Assembly (NCBI RefSeq): GCF_003970915.1
Contig: NZ_RXOF01000001.1
Location: 434,001 to 498,000 of the forward strand
DNA from: Hymenobacter gummosus
GTDB taxonomy: Bacteria > Bacteroidota > Bacteroidia > Cytophagales > Hymenobacteraceae
Direction of reading: 5' to 3'
Length of the DNA: 64,000 bases
Shown here piece after piece: positions 1-8,296 of this stretch; position 1 is the first letter of the stretch; every line of letters begins with the position of its first letter. The position numbers and the translations under genes are program-made. The notes below the pieces were generated by a model. That model did not search any database. It was given only the letters and a program-made list of their open reading frames with translations, and was not told the DNA's origin.

Positions 1-25
1 GTTCACACGGCGCGGCTTAAAAACA

Positions 26-58
26 GTGGTGCCACGACTTTTAGAGTCGTGGCACCAC
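26..58 (-). terminator. Rho-independent terminator downstream of glmM
   Basis: Perfect 14-bp inverted repeat (arms 26-39 and 45-58, 5-nt loop). Read on the minus strand it is followed within a few bases by a run of five T. It lies 39 bases past the glmM stop codon. Confidence 0.8.
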
Positions 59-96
59 CTGTTAAGTTGCCCAAAAAATCAGCGCAATCAACGAAA

Positions 97-1485
97 TCAG
101 CGACTAATGATTTCCTTGATGTCGCCGATGATTTTCTGCGCCAGGTGGTCGGCCGTGGCGTTCGAGTCCGATTCGGCGTAGATGCGGATAATCGGCTCGG
201 TGTTCGACTTGCGCAGGTGCACCCACTCCTTGTCAAACTCGATTTTCACCCCGTCGATGGTATTGACCGGCTGCTTGGCGTAGCGCTTCTCCATCTGCGC
301 CAGCACTTTATCGGTATCAATATCCGGCGTCAGCTCGATTTTGTTTTTCGAGATGAAATAGTTCGGGTAGGAGGCGCGCAGGCGCGTCATCGTCTTGCCC
401 GACTTGGCCAGGTGCGTCAGAAACAGGGCAATGCCCACCAGCGCGTCGCGGCCGTAGTGCAGCTCGGGGTAAATGATACCGCCGTTGCCCTCGCCGCCGA
501 TAACGGTGTTGGTTTCCTTCATTTTGGTCACCACGTTCACCTCGCCCACGGCCGCGGCGGCGTAGCTCCCGCCGTGCTTCTCCGTCACGTCGCGCAGGGC
601 GCGGGTGCTGCTCAGGTTGCTCACGGTGTTGCCGCCGCCCAGCTGCCCCAGCACGTAGTCGGCCACGGCCACCAGGGTGTACTCCTCGCCGAACATGGTG
701 CCGTCCTCGTTGATGAGGGCCAGGCGGTCCACGTCGGGGTCCACCACGATGCCGAGGTCAAACGAGCCCTTTTCCAGCACTTTAGCAATGTCGCGCAGGT
801 TCTCGGGCAGCGGCTCGGGGTTGTGGGCAAAGTCGCCGGTTGGCTCGCAGTACAGCTTCTCGATTTTCTCCACGCCCAGCGCCTCCAGCAGCAGCGGCAC
901 GGCAATGCCCCCCGAGGAGTTGACGGCGTCGACCACCACCCGGAAGTTCTTGGCCTTGATGGCTTCCACGTCCACGAGCGGCAGCGCCAGAATGGCCTTG
1001 ATGTGCTTTTTCAGCGCCGAGTTGTCGGTCGTCACCTGCCCCAGCTTGGTCACGGCGGCGAAGTCGAAAGCTTCCTGCTCCGCAATTTCCAGCACCTGCT
1101 TGCCGTCGGCGTCCGAAATGAATTCGCCCTTCTCGTTCAGCAGCTTCAGCGCGTTCCACTGCTTGGGGTTGTGCGAAGCCGTCAGGATGATGCCGCCGGC
1201 GGCTTTGCGGGCCGGCACGGCCATTTCCACCGTCGGCGTGGTCGAAAGACCCAGGTCAATGACGTCGATACCCAGCCCCTGCAGGGTGCCGATGACCAGT
1301 TTATTGACCATGTCGCCCGACAGACGGGCGTCGCGGCCTACTACGATGGTGCGGTTTTGCGACTGGGTCAGGGCCCAGGTGCCGAAGGCTGCCGTGAACT
1401 TAACCACGTCGATGGGGGTGAGAGCCTCGCCCGCCCGGCCGCCGATGGTGCCCCGGATGCCCGAGATGGATTTGATCAGTGCCAC
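97..1485 (-). CDS. glmM: Phosphoglucosamine mutase GlmM
   Basis: Alpha-D-phosphohexomutase that interconverts glucosamine-6-phosphate and glucosamine-1-phosphate in the cytoplasm, the step before GlmU on the way to UDP-GlcNAc for peptidoglycan and lipid A. The N-terminus reads ALIKSISGIRGTIGG, the usual Bacteroidota form. The phosphoserine loop TASHNP carries the catalytic serine at about residue 104. The metal loop is DPDVDRLAL, and the C-terminal sugar/phosphate-binding domain contains RKSNTEPIIRIYAE. The length of 462 residues is normal for the family. I chose the GTG at 1485; a TTG at 1512 is also open, but it falls inside a TACTTTTG -7 box (1510-1517, minus). Monocistronic and divergent from mazG. 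The exact mutase subfamily rests on the serine loop and the size. Confidence 0.93.
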   Translation of the reverse strand: MALIKSISGIRGTIGGRAGEALTPIDVVKFTAAFGTWALTQSQNRTIVVGRDARLSGDMVNKLVIGTLQGLGIDVIDLGLSTTPTVEMAVPARKAAGGIILTASHNPKQWNALKLLNEKGEFISDADGKQVLEIAEQEAFDFAAVTKLGQVTTDNSALKKHIKAILALPLVDVEAIKAKNFRVVVDAVNSSGGIAVPLLLEALGVEKIEKLYCEPTGDFAHNPEPLPENLRDIAKVLEKGSFDLGIVVDPDVDRLALINEDGTMFGEEYTLVAVADYVLGQLGGGNTVSNLSSTRALRDVTEKHGGSYAAAAVGEVNVVTKMKETNTVIGGEGNGGIIYPELHYGRDALVGIALFLTHLAKSGKTMTRLRASYPNYFISKNKIELTPDIDTDKVLAQMEKRYAKQPVNTIDGVKIEFDKEWVHLRKSNTEPIIRIYAESDSNATADHLAQKIIGDIKEIISR

Positions 1486-1509
1486 AAGAAATGTCGGTTT
1501 TTCAGGCGG

Positions 1510-1517
1510 CAAAAGTA
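1510..1517 (-). promoter_or_regulatory. -7 box (TACTTTTG) of glmM
   Basis: Matches the Bacteroidota sigma-A -7 consensus TAnnTTTG on the minus strand, 24 bases upstream of the GTG start. No convincing -33 TTG is present. It overlaps the alternative TTG start and so argues against that start. Confidence 0.5.
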
Positions 1518-1683
1518 GTGAATCCCCCCCGCCCCGCCTACTGCCCAGCTCCGGCCGGGCCGATTCCCAGGTCAGGAACGGCCCGTGTTCTGGTTTTTAC
1601 CTGCAGCTTGTGGCTTTTGGCTAACCGATGCATCAAAAATCTATCCTGACTCCTGCACAGGTAATCAGCGCACTACCGCATTC

Positions 1684-1738
1684 TACCTTTGTGGGTGGGC
1701 ACTCACTCCGCCGGTTTTTAACATGCGCCGTATATTTG
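1684..1738 (+). promoter_or_regulatory. Candidate -7 boxes of mazG
   Basis: Two TAnnTTTG matches lie upstream of mazG: TACCTTTG at 1684-1691 and TATATTTG at 1731-1738. The second ends 5 bases before the ATG at 1744, so a transcript from it would be leaderless or nearly so. Neither has a clear -33 element. Confidence 0.4.
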
Positions 1739-1743
1739 AGTCA

Positions 1744-2577
1744 ATGGAGTACAACACGCCCGACCGCCGGCCCGAGCAGCTGGCTGCTTTCGGCCGCTTG
1801 CTCGATGTGCTGGACCGTCTGCGGGCCGAATGCCCCTGGGACCGGAAACAGACCATGCAGAGCCTGCGCCACCTCACCATCGAGGAAACTTACGAGTTGG
1901 CCGATGCTATCCTGCGCGAGGATTTGCCCGATGTGCAAAAGGAGTTGGGCGACGTGATGCTGCACCTGGTTTTTTACGCCAAAATTGCCAGCGAACAGGG
2001 CCGCTTCGACGTGGCCGACGTACTCAATGCCCAGTGCGACAAGCTGATTCACCGTCACCCGCACATCTACGGCGACGTGCAGGTGCAGAACGAGGAGGAT
2101 GTCAAGCGCAACTGGGAGCAGCTCAAGCTCAAGGAGAAGGGCAACGATTCCGTTCTGGGCGGCGTACCAGTGTCGCTGCCGGCGCTGGTGAAGGCCATGC
2201 GCATCCAGGAAAAAGCGCGCGGCGCCGGTTTCGATTGGGAAGAAAAAGCACAGGTATGGGCCAAAGTGCAGGAAGAGCTGGCCGAGTTCGGCGCCGAATT
2301 TCGCGACGGCGACGTGGTCGATTCGGCCCGGGCCACCGCCGAGTTTGGTGACCTGTTATTCTCGCTCGTAAACTTTGCCCGCTTCGCCGGCATCAACCCC
2401 GAAGAAGCCCTGGAGCAGACCAACCGGAAGTTTATCCGCCGCTTCCGCTACCTCGAAACCGAAGTAGCCCGCTCGGGCCGCCACCTGCCCGACCTCACCC
2501 TCGCCGAGATGGATCAGTACTGGAATGCAGCCAAACACCTGCCTCCGGACCCCATTGAACCAATTGCAACGAAATAG
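1744..2577 (+). CDS. mazG: Nucleoside triphosphate pyrophosphohydrolase MazG
   Basis: All-alpha NTP pyrophosphatase that hydrolyses (d)NTPs to NMP and PPi; a house-cleaning and stress-related cytoplasmic enzyme. There are two MazG domains. The first carries the metal-binding pattern EETYE (48-51) and KELGD (66-70) after the conserved CPWDRKQT. The second has VQEELAEFGAEF and EFGDLLFSLVNFAR. Length 277 residues, close to the usual 260-280. The ATG at 1744 gives a normal N-terminus; ATG 1723 is in frame and would add seven residues, but a -7 box lies between the two. Single-gene unit between glmM and the exbB promoter. Confidence 0.92.
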   Translation: MEYNTPDRRPEQLAAFGRLLDVLDRLRAECPWDRKQTMQSLRHLTIEETYELADAILREDLPDVQKELGDVMLHLVFYAKIASEQGRFDVADVLNAQCDKLIHRHPHIYGDVQVQNEEDVKRNWEQLKLKEKGNDSVLGGVPVSLPALVKAMRIQEKARGAGFDWEEKAQVWAKVQEELAEFGAEFRDGDVVDSARATAEFGDLLFSLVNFARFAGINPEEALEQTNRKFIRRFRYLETEVARSGRHLPDLTLAEMDQYWNAAKHLPPDPIEPIATK

Positions 2578-2626
2578 CCTTTTTTCGGGGCTGATGCCGG
2601 TTTAAACGCTTTAGGACTCCTTTTAA

Positions 2627-2658
2627 TTTGGCGGCGCCAAGCCTTTTGTTTAGGTTTG
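2627..2658 (+). promoter_or_regulatory. Promoter of the exbB-exbD-exbD-tonB operon
   Basis: TTTG (2627-2630), a 20-base spacer, then TAGGTTTG (2651-2658). This is a full match to the Bacteroidota -33/-7 consensus and the best promoter in the window. It implies a 5' leader of about 180 bases before the ATG at 2847. I recognise no riboswitch in that leader. Confidence 0.65.
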
Positions 2659-2846
2659 CCAAGGATAGACCTACTACGGACGAAGGCCCCGCACACGAGC
2701 AGACCCACAGTTTTGGCTTCTTTTCCCTGAGCCAGTTTGTGAGGGTGAGCGGGGCTCCGCCGTCTTAGGGCTTTCGGTTGTTTAAACCATTTCCAACCAC
2801 AGTCAACCTTTTTCACCAACCAACCCTTTTCTTAATCTCCGGAACA

Positions 2847-3740
2847 ATGGAACAAAAGAATGTCCCGAACAAGCCGGCTACGGCTCCCCGGCCTGCCGCT
2901 CCTGCAGCGCCGAAGACTGGCGAGGCTAAAGGCGGTTCGGCACTGGCCGCTATCGTTATTCCGCTGGCACTCGTTCTCAGCTACGTAGTTTGGAAGTTCG
3001 TCATGGGCGACGGCAGCCACTTCCAGGGCGGCAACAACCACAACAACCCCTTGCCCGGTGATTACCTCGGCATTGTGTACAAAGGCGGTGTTATCGTACC
3101 GATCCTGATGTCCATGTTCCTGATTGTGGTGACCTTCTCCATCGAGCGTTTCCTCACCATCAGCCGCGCCAAAGGCTCGAAGAGCATTGAGTCGTTTGTA
3201 CGCACCGTGCGTCAGAAGCTGAACGTGAACGACATCACCGGCGCCATTGCCACCTGCGACCAGCAGAAAGGCTCGGTAGCCAACGTAGTGAAGTCGGGCC
3301 TGCTGAAGTACCAGGAAATGGCTCGTGAGCGTGGTATGGACAAAGACCAGAAGATCCTGGCTATCCAGAAGGAAATCGAAGAATCGACCGCTCTGGAGCT
3401 GCCCATGCTGGAGAAAAACCTGGTTATCATCTCGACCCTCGCTTCGGTTGCTACCCTGGTAGGTCTGCTCGGTACCGTATTTGGTATGATCAACGCATTC
3501 GCCGCTCTGGCAAACGCCGGTGCTCCGGATGCAGTAGGTCTCGCCAACGGTATCTCGGAAGCACTGATCAACACCGCTCTGGGTATCTTGACCTCGGCCA
3601 TTGCCATCGTGATGTACAACTTCTTCACGAGCAAAATTGACGAGCTGACCTACAGCATCGACGAAGCTGGTTTCTCCATCATTCAGACCTTCGCCTCGCA
3701 GCACGGCGACAACGGCGTAGCAAATCCGACGGTTGCGTAA
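2847..3740 (+). CDS. exbB: ExbB/TolQ-family proton channel protein
   Basis: Inner-membrane MotA/TolQ/ExbB subunit that uses the proton-motive force, with ExbD, to energise TonB. The Pro/Ala-rich cytoplasmic N-terminus (1-29) is followed by a TM at about 31-51, a second at about 76-98 (VPILMSMFLIVVTFSIERF), a cytoplasmic domain, and the two family TMs with the signature GLLGTVFGMINAF (about 205-225) and the segment ending GILTSAIAIVMYNFF. Length 297, longer than E. coli ExbB owing to the extra N-terminal TM and the His/Asn-rich linker, as is common in Bacteroidota. First gene of a four-gene operon; exbD follows after 57 bases. Confidence 0.93.
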   Translation: MEQKNVPNKPATAPRPAAPAAPKTGEAKGGSALAAIVIPLALVLSYVVWKFVMGDGSHFQGGNNHNNPLPGDYLGIVYKGGVIVPILMSMFLIVVTFSIERFLTISRAKGSKSIESFVRTVRQKLNVNDITGAIATCDQQKGSVANVVKSGLLKYQEMARERGMDKDQKILAIQKEIEESTALELPMLEKNLVIISTLASVATLVGLLGTVFGMINAFAALANAGAPDAVGLANGISEALINTALGILTSAIAIVMYNFFTSKIDELTYSIDEAGFSIIQTFASQHGDNGVANPTVA

Positions 3741-3797
3741 ACTAAACGCGCAACCTCGTACGTTACTGAATCAAAGAAACCTCTGAACTAGCCAGAA

Positions 3798-4421
3798 ATG
3801 CCAAAAGTAAAACCTCACCGCGTGTCGCCATCGTTGGACATGACTCCGATGGTAGACCTGGCCTTCTTGCTGGTGACTTTCTTCATGCTCACCGCTACGC
3901 CCACGGAGGATACCGCCGTGGTCGTAGATACTCCTTCCTCCGTGTCGGACAAGCAGCTGCCCGATAAAGGCGTGCTGCAAATCAGCATCGACAAGGAAGG
4001 CCGCGTGTTCTTCAGCTCCGACTCGCAGCCGGTGAAGATTGCCGCCCTGGAAAAGGTTGGCGCCAAGTACGGGCAGAGCTTCTCCGCCAAGGAGAAGAAG
4101 CAGTTTGCGCTGCTGCCCGACTTCGGCCTGCCCGCCCAGCAGCTGAAATCTTACCTGAACCTGCCGGCTGAGCAGCGCAAGGCGGTGAAGCAGCCCGGCA
4201 TCCCGGTGGACTCGCTGAACAACCAGCTGGCCGAGTGGGTAATGGCTGCACGGGCGGAGAACATCCGCACGTTCAACTCGGCCCCCTATATCGCCATCAA
4301 GGGCGACGGTACGGCCGATGTGCCCACGGTGAAGAACGTCATCAAGATTCTGCAGGAGAAGAACCTGAACCGCTTCTATCTCGTCACGGATCTGGAAACC
4401 AAACCGGTAGCCAGCAACTAA
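3798..4421 (+). CDS. exbD: ExbD/TolR-family biopolymer transport protein (first copy)
   Basis: Periplasm-facing partner of ExbB. A short cytoplasmic tail precedes SLDMTPMVDLAFLLVTFFML, which carries the proton-carrying Asp of the single TM (MVD, about residue 17). A periplasmic TolR-like domain follows. At 207 residues it is longer than the downstream paralogue because of an insertion at about 75-130 (KKQFALLPDFGLPAQQLKSY onward). Paired exbD genes are typical of Bacteroidota TonB clusters and may form a heteromeric channel (inference). It ends 6 bases before the second exbD. Confidence 0.92.
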   Translation: MPKVKPHRVSPSLDMTPMVDLAFLLVTFFMLTATPTEDTAVVVDTPSSVSDKQLPDKGVLQISIDKEGRVFFSSDSQPVKIAALEKVGAKYGQSFSAKEKKQFALLPDFGLPAQQLKSYLNLPAEQRKAVKQPGIPVDSLNNQLAEWVMAARAENIRTFNSAPYIAIKGDGTADVPTVKNVIKILQEKNLNRFYLVTDLETKPVASN

Positions 4422-4427
4422 GCAGCA

Positions 4428-4952
4428 ATGGCAGAAATTCAACAACAGGCCGACTCCGGTAAAGGAGGTAAGAAGCGGGCCAAGAAAATGTCGACCAAAA
4501 TCGACATGACCCCGATGGTGGACTTGGCCTTCCTGCTCCTTACCTTCTTTATGCTCACCACGACGTTTGCAAAGCCCAAGGTGATGCAGATTTCGATGCC
4601 GGTAAAGCCGAAGGACGAAACCGAAGAGCAGAACGAGCTGAAGGCCTCCGACGCCTTCACCATCCTGCTCGGCGAAAACGACAAGATCTACTACTACGAG
4701 GGCCTGCTCGACGCTACGACCAAACCGCAGCTTCAACTGAGCAACTACTCGGCAGATGGTATCCGCAAGACGCTGGTGGACCGCCGCGCCCAACGTCCTA
4801 CTACGGTAGTGATGATTAAAGCCGACGACAAAGCCAACTACAAGAACATGGTGGATATCCTCGACGAAATGACCATCACCGGGCAGAAAAAGTACGCTCT
4901 GGTGGACATCACGAAGGAAGATACGGACCTTATTAAATCCTCTGGCTTATGA
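4428..4952 (+). CDS. exbD: ExbD/TolR-family biopolymer transport protein (second copy)
   Basis: Second ExbD paralogue, 174 residues. The Lys-rich cytoplasmic tail is followed by KIDMTPMVDLAFLLLTFFML, again with the essential Asp in the TM, and then a periplasmic domain with a putative ligand-like segment (ILLGENDKIYYYEG). The last 4 bases overlap the tonB start (ATGA), which indicates translational coupling. Together with exbB, the first exbD and tonB it makes one TonB motor operon. Confidence 0.92.
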   Translation: MAEIQQQADSGKGGKKRAKKMSTKIDMTPMVDLAFLLLTFFMLTTTFAKPKVMQISMPVKPKDETEEQNELKASDAFTILLGENDKIYYYEGLLDATTKPQLQLSNYSADGIRKTLVDRRAQRPTTVVMIKADDKANYKNMVDILDEMTITGQKKYALVDITKEDTDLIKSSGL

Positions 4953-5776
4953 TGGATAACGCCCAATTGGCACGGGCATCTTTCGAAGACATTGTGTTCG
5001 AAGGCCGGAACAAAGCCTACGGCGCCTATGTACTGCGCAAGCTGTACAGCAAGCACGTAACGCGGGCGTTCCTGGTAGCCATGATCTTCTTCGCGCTGAT
5101 GATCGGCGGCCCCCTGCTGGCCCGCATGCTCACGCCGAAGGAGGACACGAGCAAGCCTAAACTGGACACGGAGGTGGTGCTGGAAGCACCTCCCCTGGAC
5201 AAGACGGAGCCGCCACCCCCTCCCCCGCCCCCCTCGGCACCGCCCCCCCCTCCGCCCAAACTCTCCACGGTGAAATTCACTCCGCCCGTCATCAAGAAGG
5301 ACGAAGAGGTGAAAAAAATCGAGGAAATTCCCGACCAGGAAGAGCTGGAGGACAAAGTGGTAGCCACCAAGACGGTGGAAGGCAACACCAACAACCTCGC
5401 CGTTGACCTGAGCGGCCTCGGCGACGAGGGCAACAAGGTGGTTGAGGAAGTGGTAGAGGCAAAAGTCTACACCTACGTAGAACAGATGCCCCAGCCCCCC
5501 GGCGGCATGGAAGGCCTGATGCAATACCTCGGTAAAAACATCAAGTACCCGGCCCTGGCTCTGCGCAACCAGGTAGAAGGCAAGGTGTTCGTAAACTTCG
5601 TAGTGGGTCCGAGCGGCCAGATTACGGATGTGAAAGTGACCAAAGGCATTGGTGCCGGCTGCGACGAAGAAGCAGTTCGCGTTATCAGCAAGATGCCGGC
5701 TTGGTCGCCGGGCAAGCAGAACGGCCGGGCCGTGAGCGTGTCCTACACCGTACCGGTAACCTTCACCATCAAGTAA
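4949..5776 (+). CDS. tonB: TonB-family energy transducer (first copy)
   Basis: Couples the ExbBD motor to outer-membrane receptors. The order is a cytoplasmic N-terminus with the Bacteroidota signature FEGRNKAYGAYVLR, one TM (about 36-58), a periplasmic polyproline stretch (about 90-106) plus an acidic EVKKIEEIPDQEE linker, then the TonB_C domain (about 185-275) with YPALALRNQVEGKVFVNF and a terminal VPVTFTIK. 275 residues. It overlaps exbD by 4 bases and is followed by a strong terminator, which closes the operon. A paralogue lies 235 bases downstream as a separate unit. Confidence 0.93.
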   Translation: MMDNAQLARASFEDIVFEGRNKAYGAYVLRKLYSKHVTRAFLVAMIFFALMIGGPLLARMLTPKEDTSKPKLDTEVVLEAPPLDKTEPPPPPPPPSAPPPPPPKLSTVKFTPPVIKKDEEVKKIEEIPDQEELEDKVVATKTVEGNTNNLAVDLSGLGDEGNKVVEEVVEAKVYTYVEQMPQPPGGMEGLMQYLGKNIKYPALALRNQVEGKVFVNFVVGPSGQITDVKVTKGIGAGCDEEAVRVISKMPAWSPGKQNGRAVSVSYTVPVTFTIK

Positions 5777-5806
5777 GCTTACCCGACTGCCCCGGCAGTC
5801 AAGACT

Positions 5807-5851
5807 AAAACCCCGAATCAGGCTCCGGCCGGGTTCGGGGTTTTGCTTTTT
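5807..5851 (+). terminator. Terminator closing the exbB-tonB operon
   Basis: Perfect 11-bp stem (5807-5817 / 5834-5844) rich in GC at its core, followed by GCTTTTTT. It sits 31 bases after the tonB stop. Confidence 0.85.
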
Positions 5852-5855
5852 TCGC

Positions 5856-5880
5856 CTTAGCTGGAAAAATTCCAGCTAAG
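5856..5880. repeat. Second hairpin behind the tonB terminator
   Basis: Perfect 11-bp inverted repeat (5856-5866 / 5870-5880) with an AAA loop, immediately after the operon terminator. It lacks a following T-run. It could be an operator or RNA element for the second tonB gene, or part of a double terminator. Confidence 0.45.
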
Positions 5881-6011
5881 CGCATACCAACGGTGGAAGC
5901 AGCGGCGTTTTGCGGGCGAAGGTCAGGCAGTGTAGTCGATTGGAGCTGAGTAAATAAGGGTCGGGCCTCATGAAATACGCACCATCGTTCACTTCAATCC
6001 ACACACTCACC

Positions 6012-6842
6012 ATGACTCCGCTACAACTTCGTCCCAGCAGCCTCGACGAAATCATCTTCGAGGGCCGCAACAAAGCCTACGGGGCCTTCGACCTTCGGCA
6101 ACACTATAATGTGCACCTGCGCCGGGCCCTGGCACTTGCGCTGATGCTGTTTGCCCTGCTGGCCGCCTCGCCCATGATCAGCCGCCTGTTGTGGCCCGCC
6201 AAACCGATTGCGCCGCCAGTCATCTACGACCCAACGATTGAACCGCAAATCATCGACGCTAAACCCATCAAACCCGTCAAGCCCGAAGAAATAGCCCAGC
6301 CCAAGACCGAAATCAAAAATCCGCCGATGCAGGCATTGCCCACCAAGGTGAAGCCTGATGAGTTGGTGCAGGACAAGCCTGTGACTGTAACCCCGCCGGA
6401 CGTAATGTTTGGCCCCGTTGATATGCCGGGTGACAGCGGCGCCGTTCCGAACGACGGTAGAGTAACCAAACCCGGCGTAGGCGCTCCGGGCGGCACCGGC
6501 ACCGAAACGGCTACTCCGGCCAAGCCCGAGGTTTTCGTGTACGCGGAGAAGATGCCGGAATTCGAAGGTGGCGCGGAGGCCATGCTGAAGTTCCTGCGCA
6601 AAAACATGCGCTACCCGGCCATGGCCTTGCGCAGCCAAGTCGAAGGCAAGGTTTTCGTGGCTTTCACCGTCAGCTCAACCGGCGACATTGTGGACGTGCA
6701 AGTACTGAAGGGCTTAGGCTACGGCACCGACGAAGAAGCTCTGCGCGTGGTGAAGCTGATGCCCCGCTGGCAGCCCGGTGCCCAGAATGGCCGCAACGTG
6801 GCCGTGCGCTACACCCTGCCGATTACGTTCACCGTCAAGTAA
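6012..6842 (+). CDS. tonB: TonB-family energy transducer (second copy)
   Basis: Paralogue of the preceding tonB with the same plan: FEGRNKAYGAFDLRQHY in the cytoplasmic part, one TM (about 38-58), a Pro/Lys-rich periplasmic linker (KPIKPVKPEEIAQPKTE), a Gly/Thr-rich hinge, and TonB_C (about 185-276) with YPAMALRSQVEGKVFVAF and LPITFTVK. The linker lacks the long polyproline run of the first copy, so reach or receptor preference may differ (inference). The ATG at 6012 aligns with the paralogue; an upstream ATG at 5970 would add 14 residues. It has its own terminator and no exbBD, so it must use the upstream motor. Confidence 0.92.
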   Translation: MTPLQLRPSSLDEIIFEGRNKAYGAFDLRQHYNVHLRRALALALMLFALLAASPMISRLLWPAKPIAPPVIYDPTIEPQIIDAKPIKPVKPEEIAQPKTEIKNPPMQALPTKVKPDELVQDKPVTVTPPDVMFGPVDMPGDSGAVPNDGRVTKPGVGAPGGTGTETATPAKPEVFVYAEKMPEFEGGAEAMLKFLRKNMRYPAMALRSQVEGKVFVAFTVSSTGDIVDVQVLKGLGYGTDEEALRVVKLMPRWQPGAQNGRNVAVRYTLPITFTVK

Positions 6843-6877
6843 GGCGGCTTGCTGAGCAATAGTTGCACTCTGCGTAC

Positions 6878-6926
6878 CCAAAAGCCCGTTTGAGCCCGGT
6901 TCTCGAACGGGCTTTTGGCTTTTTTT
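6878..6926 (+). terminator. Terminator after the second tonB
   Basis: Perfect 13-bp stem (6878-6890 / 6906-6918) followed by a run of T, 36 bases after the stop codon. Confidence 0.85.
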
Positions 6927-7023
6927 CCTTATCCTGAGCATTAGATTCCCGTAATACAGCGAACAAACGTTCTACTTTTACACGTTAAGCAGTAGCAGCC
7001 CGTGTAGCTGCCTTTTCCCAACC

Positions 7024-7275
7024 ATGCTCAATACCAACGCAGATGAGCGCATTAACAGTCGGCGCGGCCAGCGGACGACTCGGCGCTACTTCACCATGCT
7101 GATGGCGCTGGTCTACATCGGGCTGGGGGCGTTTCTGATAGCGGCCCCTCCGGGTGTATTCGTCCTGGCGCTGACTACCCGCCGCATCGTCGGTGGCCTG
7201 TTCATCCTGTACGGATTACTTAGATTTGTTCGTGAGTTCCGTCAGCATTTCCGCAAACGACATGACACTTTTTAG
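7024..7275 (+). CDS. Small two-TM membrane protein of unknown function
   Basis: 83 residues. A charged, Arg-rich N-terminus (about 1-22) is followed by two hydrophobic helices (about 24-44, MLMALVYIGLGAFLIAAPPG, and about 46-65, RIVGGLFILYGLLRF) and a basic tail (REFRQHFRKRHD). It overlaps the following lipoprotein gene by 14 bases in a different frame, so the two are probably translationally coupled. I do not recognise the family beyond small putative membrane proteins found at this place in Bacteroidota TonB clusters. Function unknown. Confidence 0.75.
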   Translation: MLNTNADERINSRRGQRTTRRYFTMLMALVYIGLGAFLIAAPPGVFVLALTTRRIVGGLFILYGLLRFVREFRQHFRKRHDTF

Positions 7276-8239
7276 TGCAACCCGGCAGTTCATCGGGGCG
7301 GCGCTGCTGCTGGGCGCGGCCCTGCTGAGCAGCTGTAACGGGGGCGGCTCCAACGCCTCTACGGCCGACGCCGACTCCGATACGCCCACCAGCGGCAACA
7401 TCAAAGTCAGCATCGACAACACCTTTGAGCCCATCCTGAAGTCGCACGTCGACACCTTCCAGAAGCTCTACCAGTACGCCCACGTGCAGGCCGCCTACAA
7501 GCCCGAGCGGGAAGCCATGAAGGACCTGCTGGAGGACAAGGTGCGCGCCATCATCATTGCCCGCGGGCTGAAGCCCAACGAGCAGGCCGTGTTCGACCAG
7601 CTCAAGATCATTCCGCGCGTCACGCACGTGGCCACCGACGGCGTGGCCATCATCGTGCATCCCTCGAACCCGGATTCGCTGCTCTCCCTTACGCAACTGC
7701 ACGACATCTTCACGGGTAAGCTGAAGCAGTGGAAACAGGTCAGCGGCAAGGCTTCGGCCCTGGGCACTATCAGCGCGGTATTCGATCAGAACAACTCCAG
7801 CACCACCCGCTACGTGCAGGACTCGGTGACGCGTGGCGCGGCCCTGGCCGGCGACGTCTTCGCCAGCGAGTCGAACCCTAAGCTGATTGATTACGTTGCT
7901 ACCCATCCGAACGCAATCGGCGTAATCGGTGTTAACTGGATTAGCGACTTGGATGATGATAAAGTAAAAGGCTTCCTGAACCGGATTCGGGTGGCCAGCG
8001 TGGGGAAAGTAGCCCAGCCCACCCGCCCCAGCGACTACGTACAACCTTACCAGGCCTATCTGGCCACCAAGGAGTACCCGCTCCGGCGCGACCTTTACGT
8101 CATCAGCCGCGAGGCCCGCGCCGGACTTGGCACCGGCTTTGCATCCTTCGTTGCGGGCAACCAGGGTCAGCTGATTTTCCTGAAGTCGGGCCTGATGCCG
8201 GCCATCGGCCAGGTTCGTCTGGTACAGGCTAATCAATAG
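7262..8239 (+). CDS. PstS-like substrate-binding lipoprotein
   Basis: 325 residues. Lipoprotein signal with lipobox LLSSC (Cys25), then a periplasmic binding protein-like fold of the phosphate/PstS type: GNIKVSIDNTFEPIL near the N-terminus, then TDGVAIIVHPSNP, the LHDIFTGKLKQW motif and NNSSTTRYVQDSVT, where phosphate-binding family members carry their ligand loop. No pstC, pstA or pstB gene lies nearby; the neighbours are TonB genes and a TPR gene. It may therefore act as a binding lipoprotein tied to the TonB system rather than an ABC transporter (inference). The ATG at 7262 overlaps the preceding small gene. Confidence 0.8.
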   Translation: MTLFSATRQFIGAALLLGAALLSSCNGGGSNASTADADSDTPTSGNIKVSIDNTFEPILKSHVDTFQKLYQYAHVQAAYKPEREAMKDLLEDKVRAIIIARGLKPNEQAVFDQLKIIPRVTHVATDGVAIIVHPSNPDSLLSLTQLHDIFTGKLKQWKQVSGKASALGTISAVFDQNNSSTTRYVQDSVTRGAALAGDVFASESNPKLIDYVATHPNAIGVIGVNWISDLDDDKVKGFLNRIRVASVGKVAQPTRPSDYVQPYQAYLATKEYPLRRDLYVISREARAGLGTGFASFVAGNQGQLIFLKSGLMPAIGQVRLVQANQ

Positions 8240-8296
8240 CCCGGTCCGCGCCCGTTAAAATTGTCTCTCACCTTCCTTTTCACTTACCCTTACCTC

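Noticed and set aside
49-1518. 489-residue ORF on the plus strand opposite glmM
   Set aside because: It is the mirror frame of a well-conserved mutase; high GC keeps the antisense frame open and the translation is His/Val/Gly-rich with no family marks.
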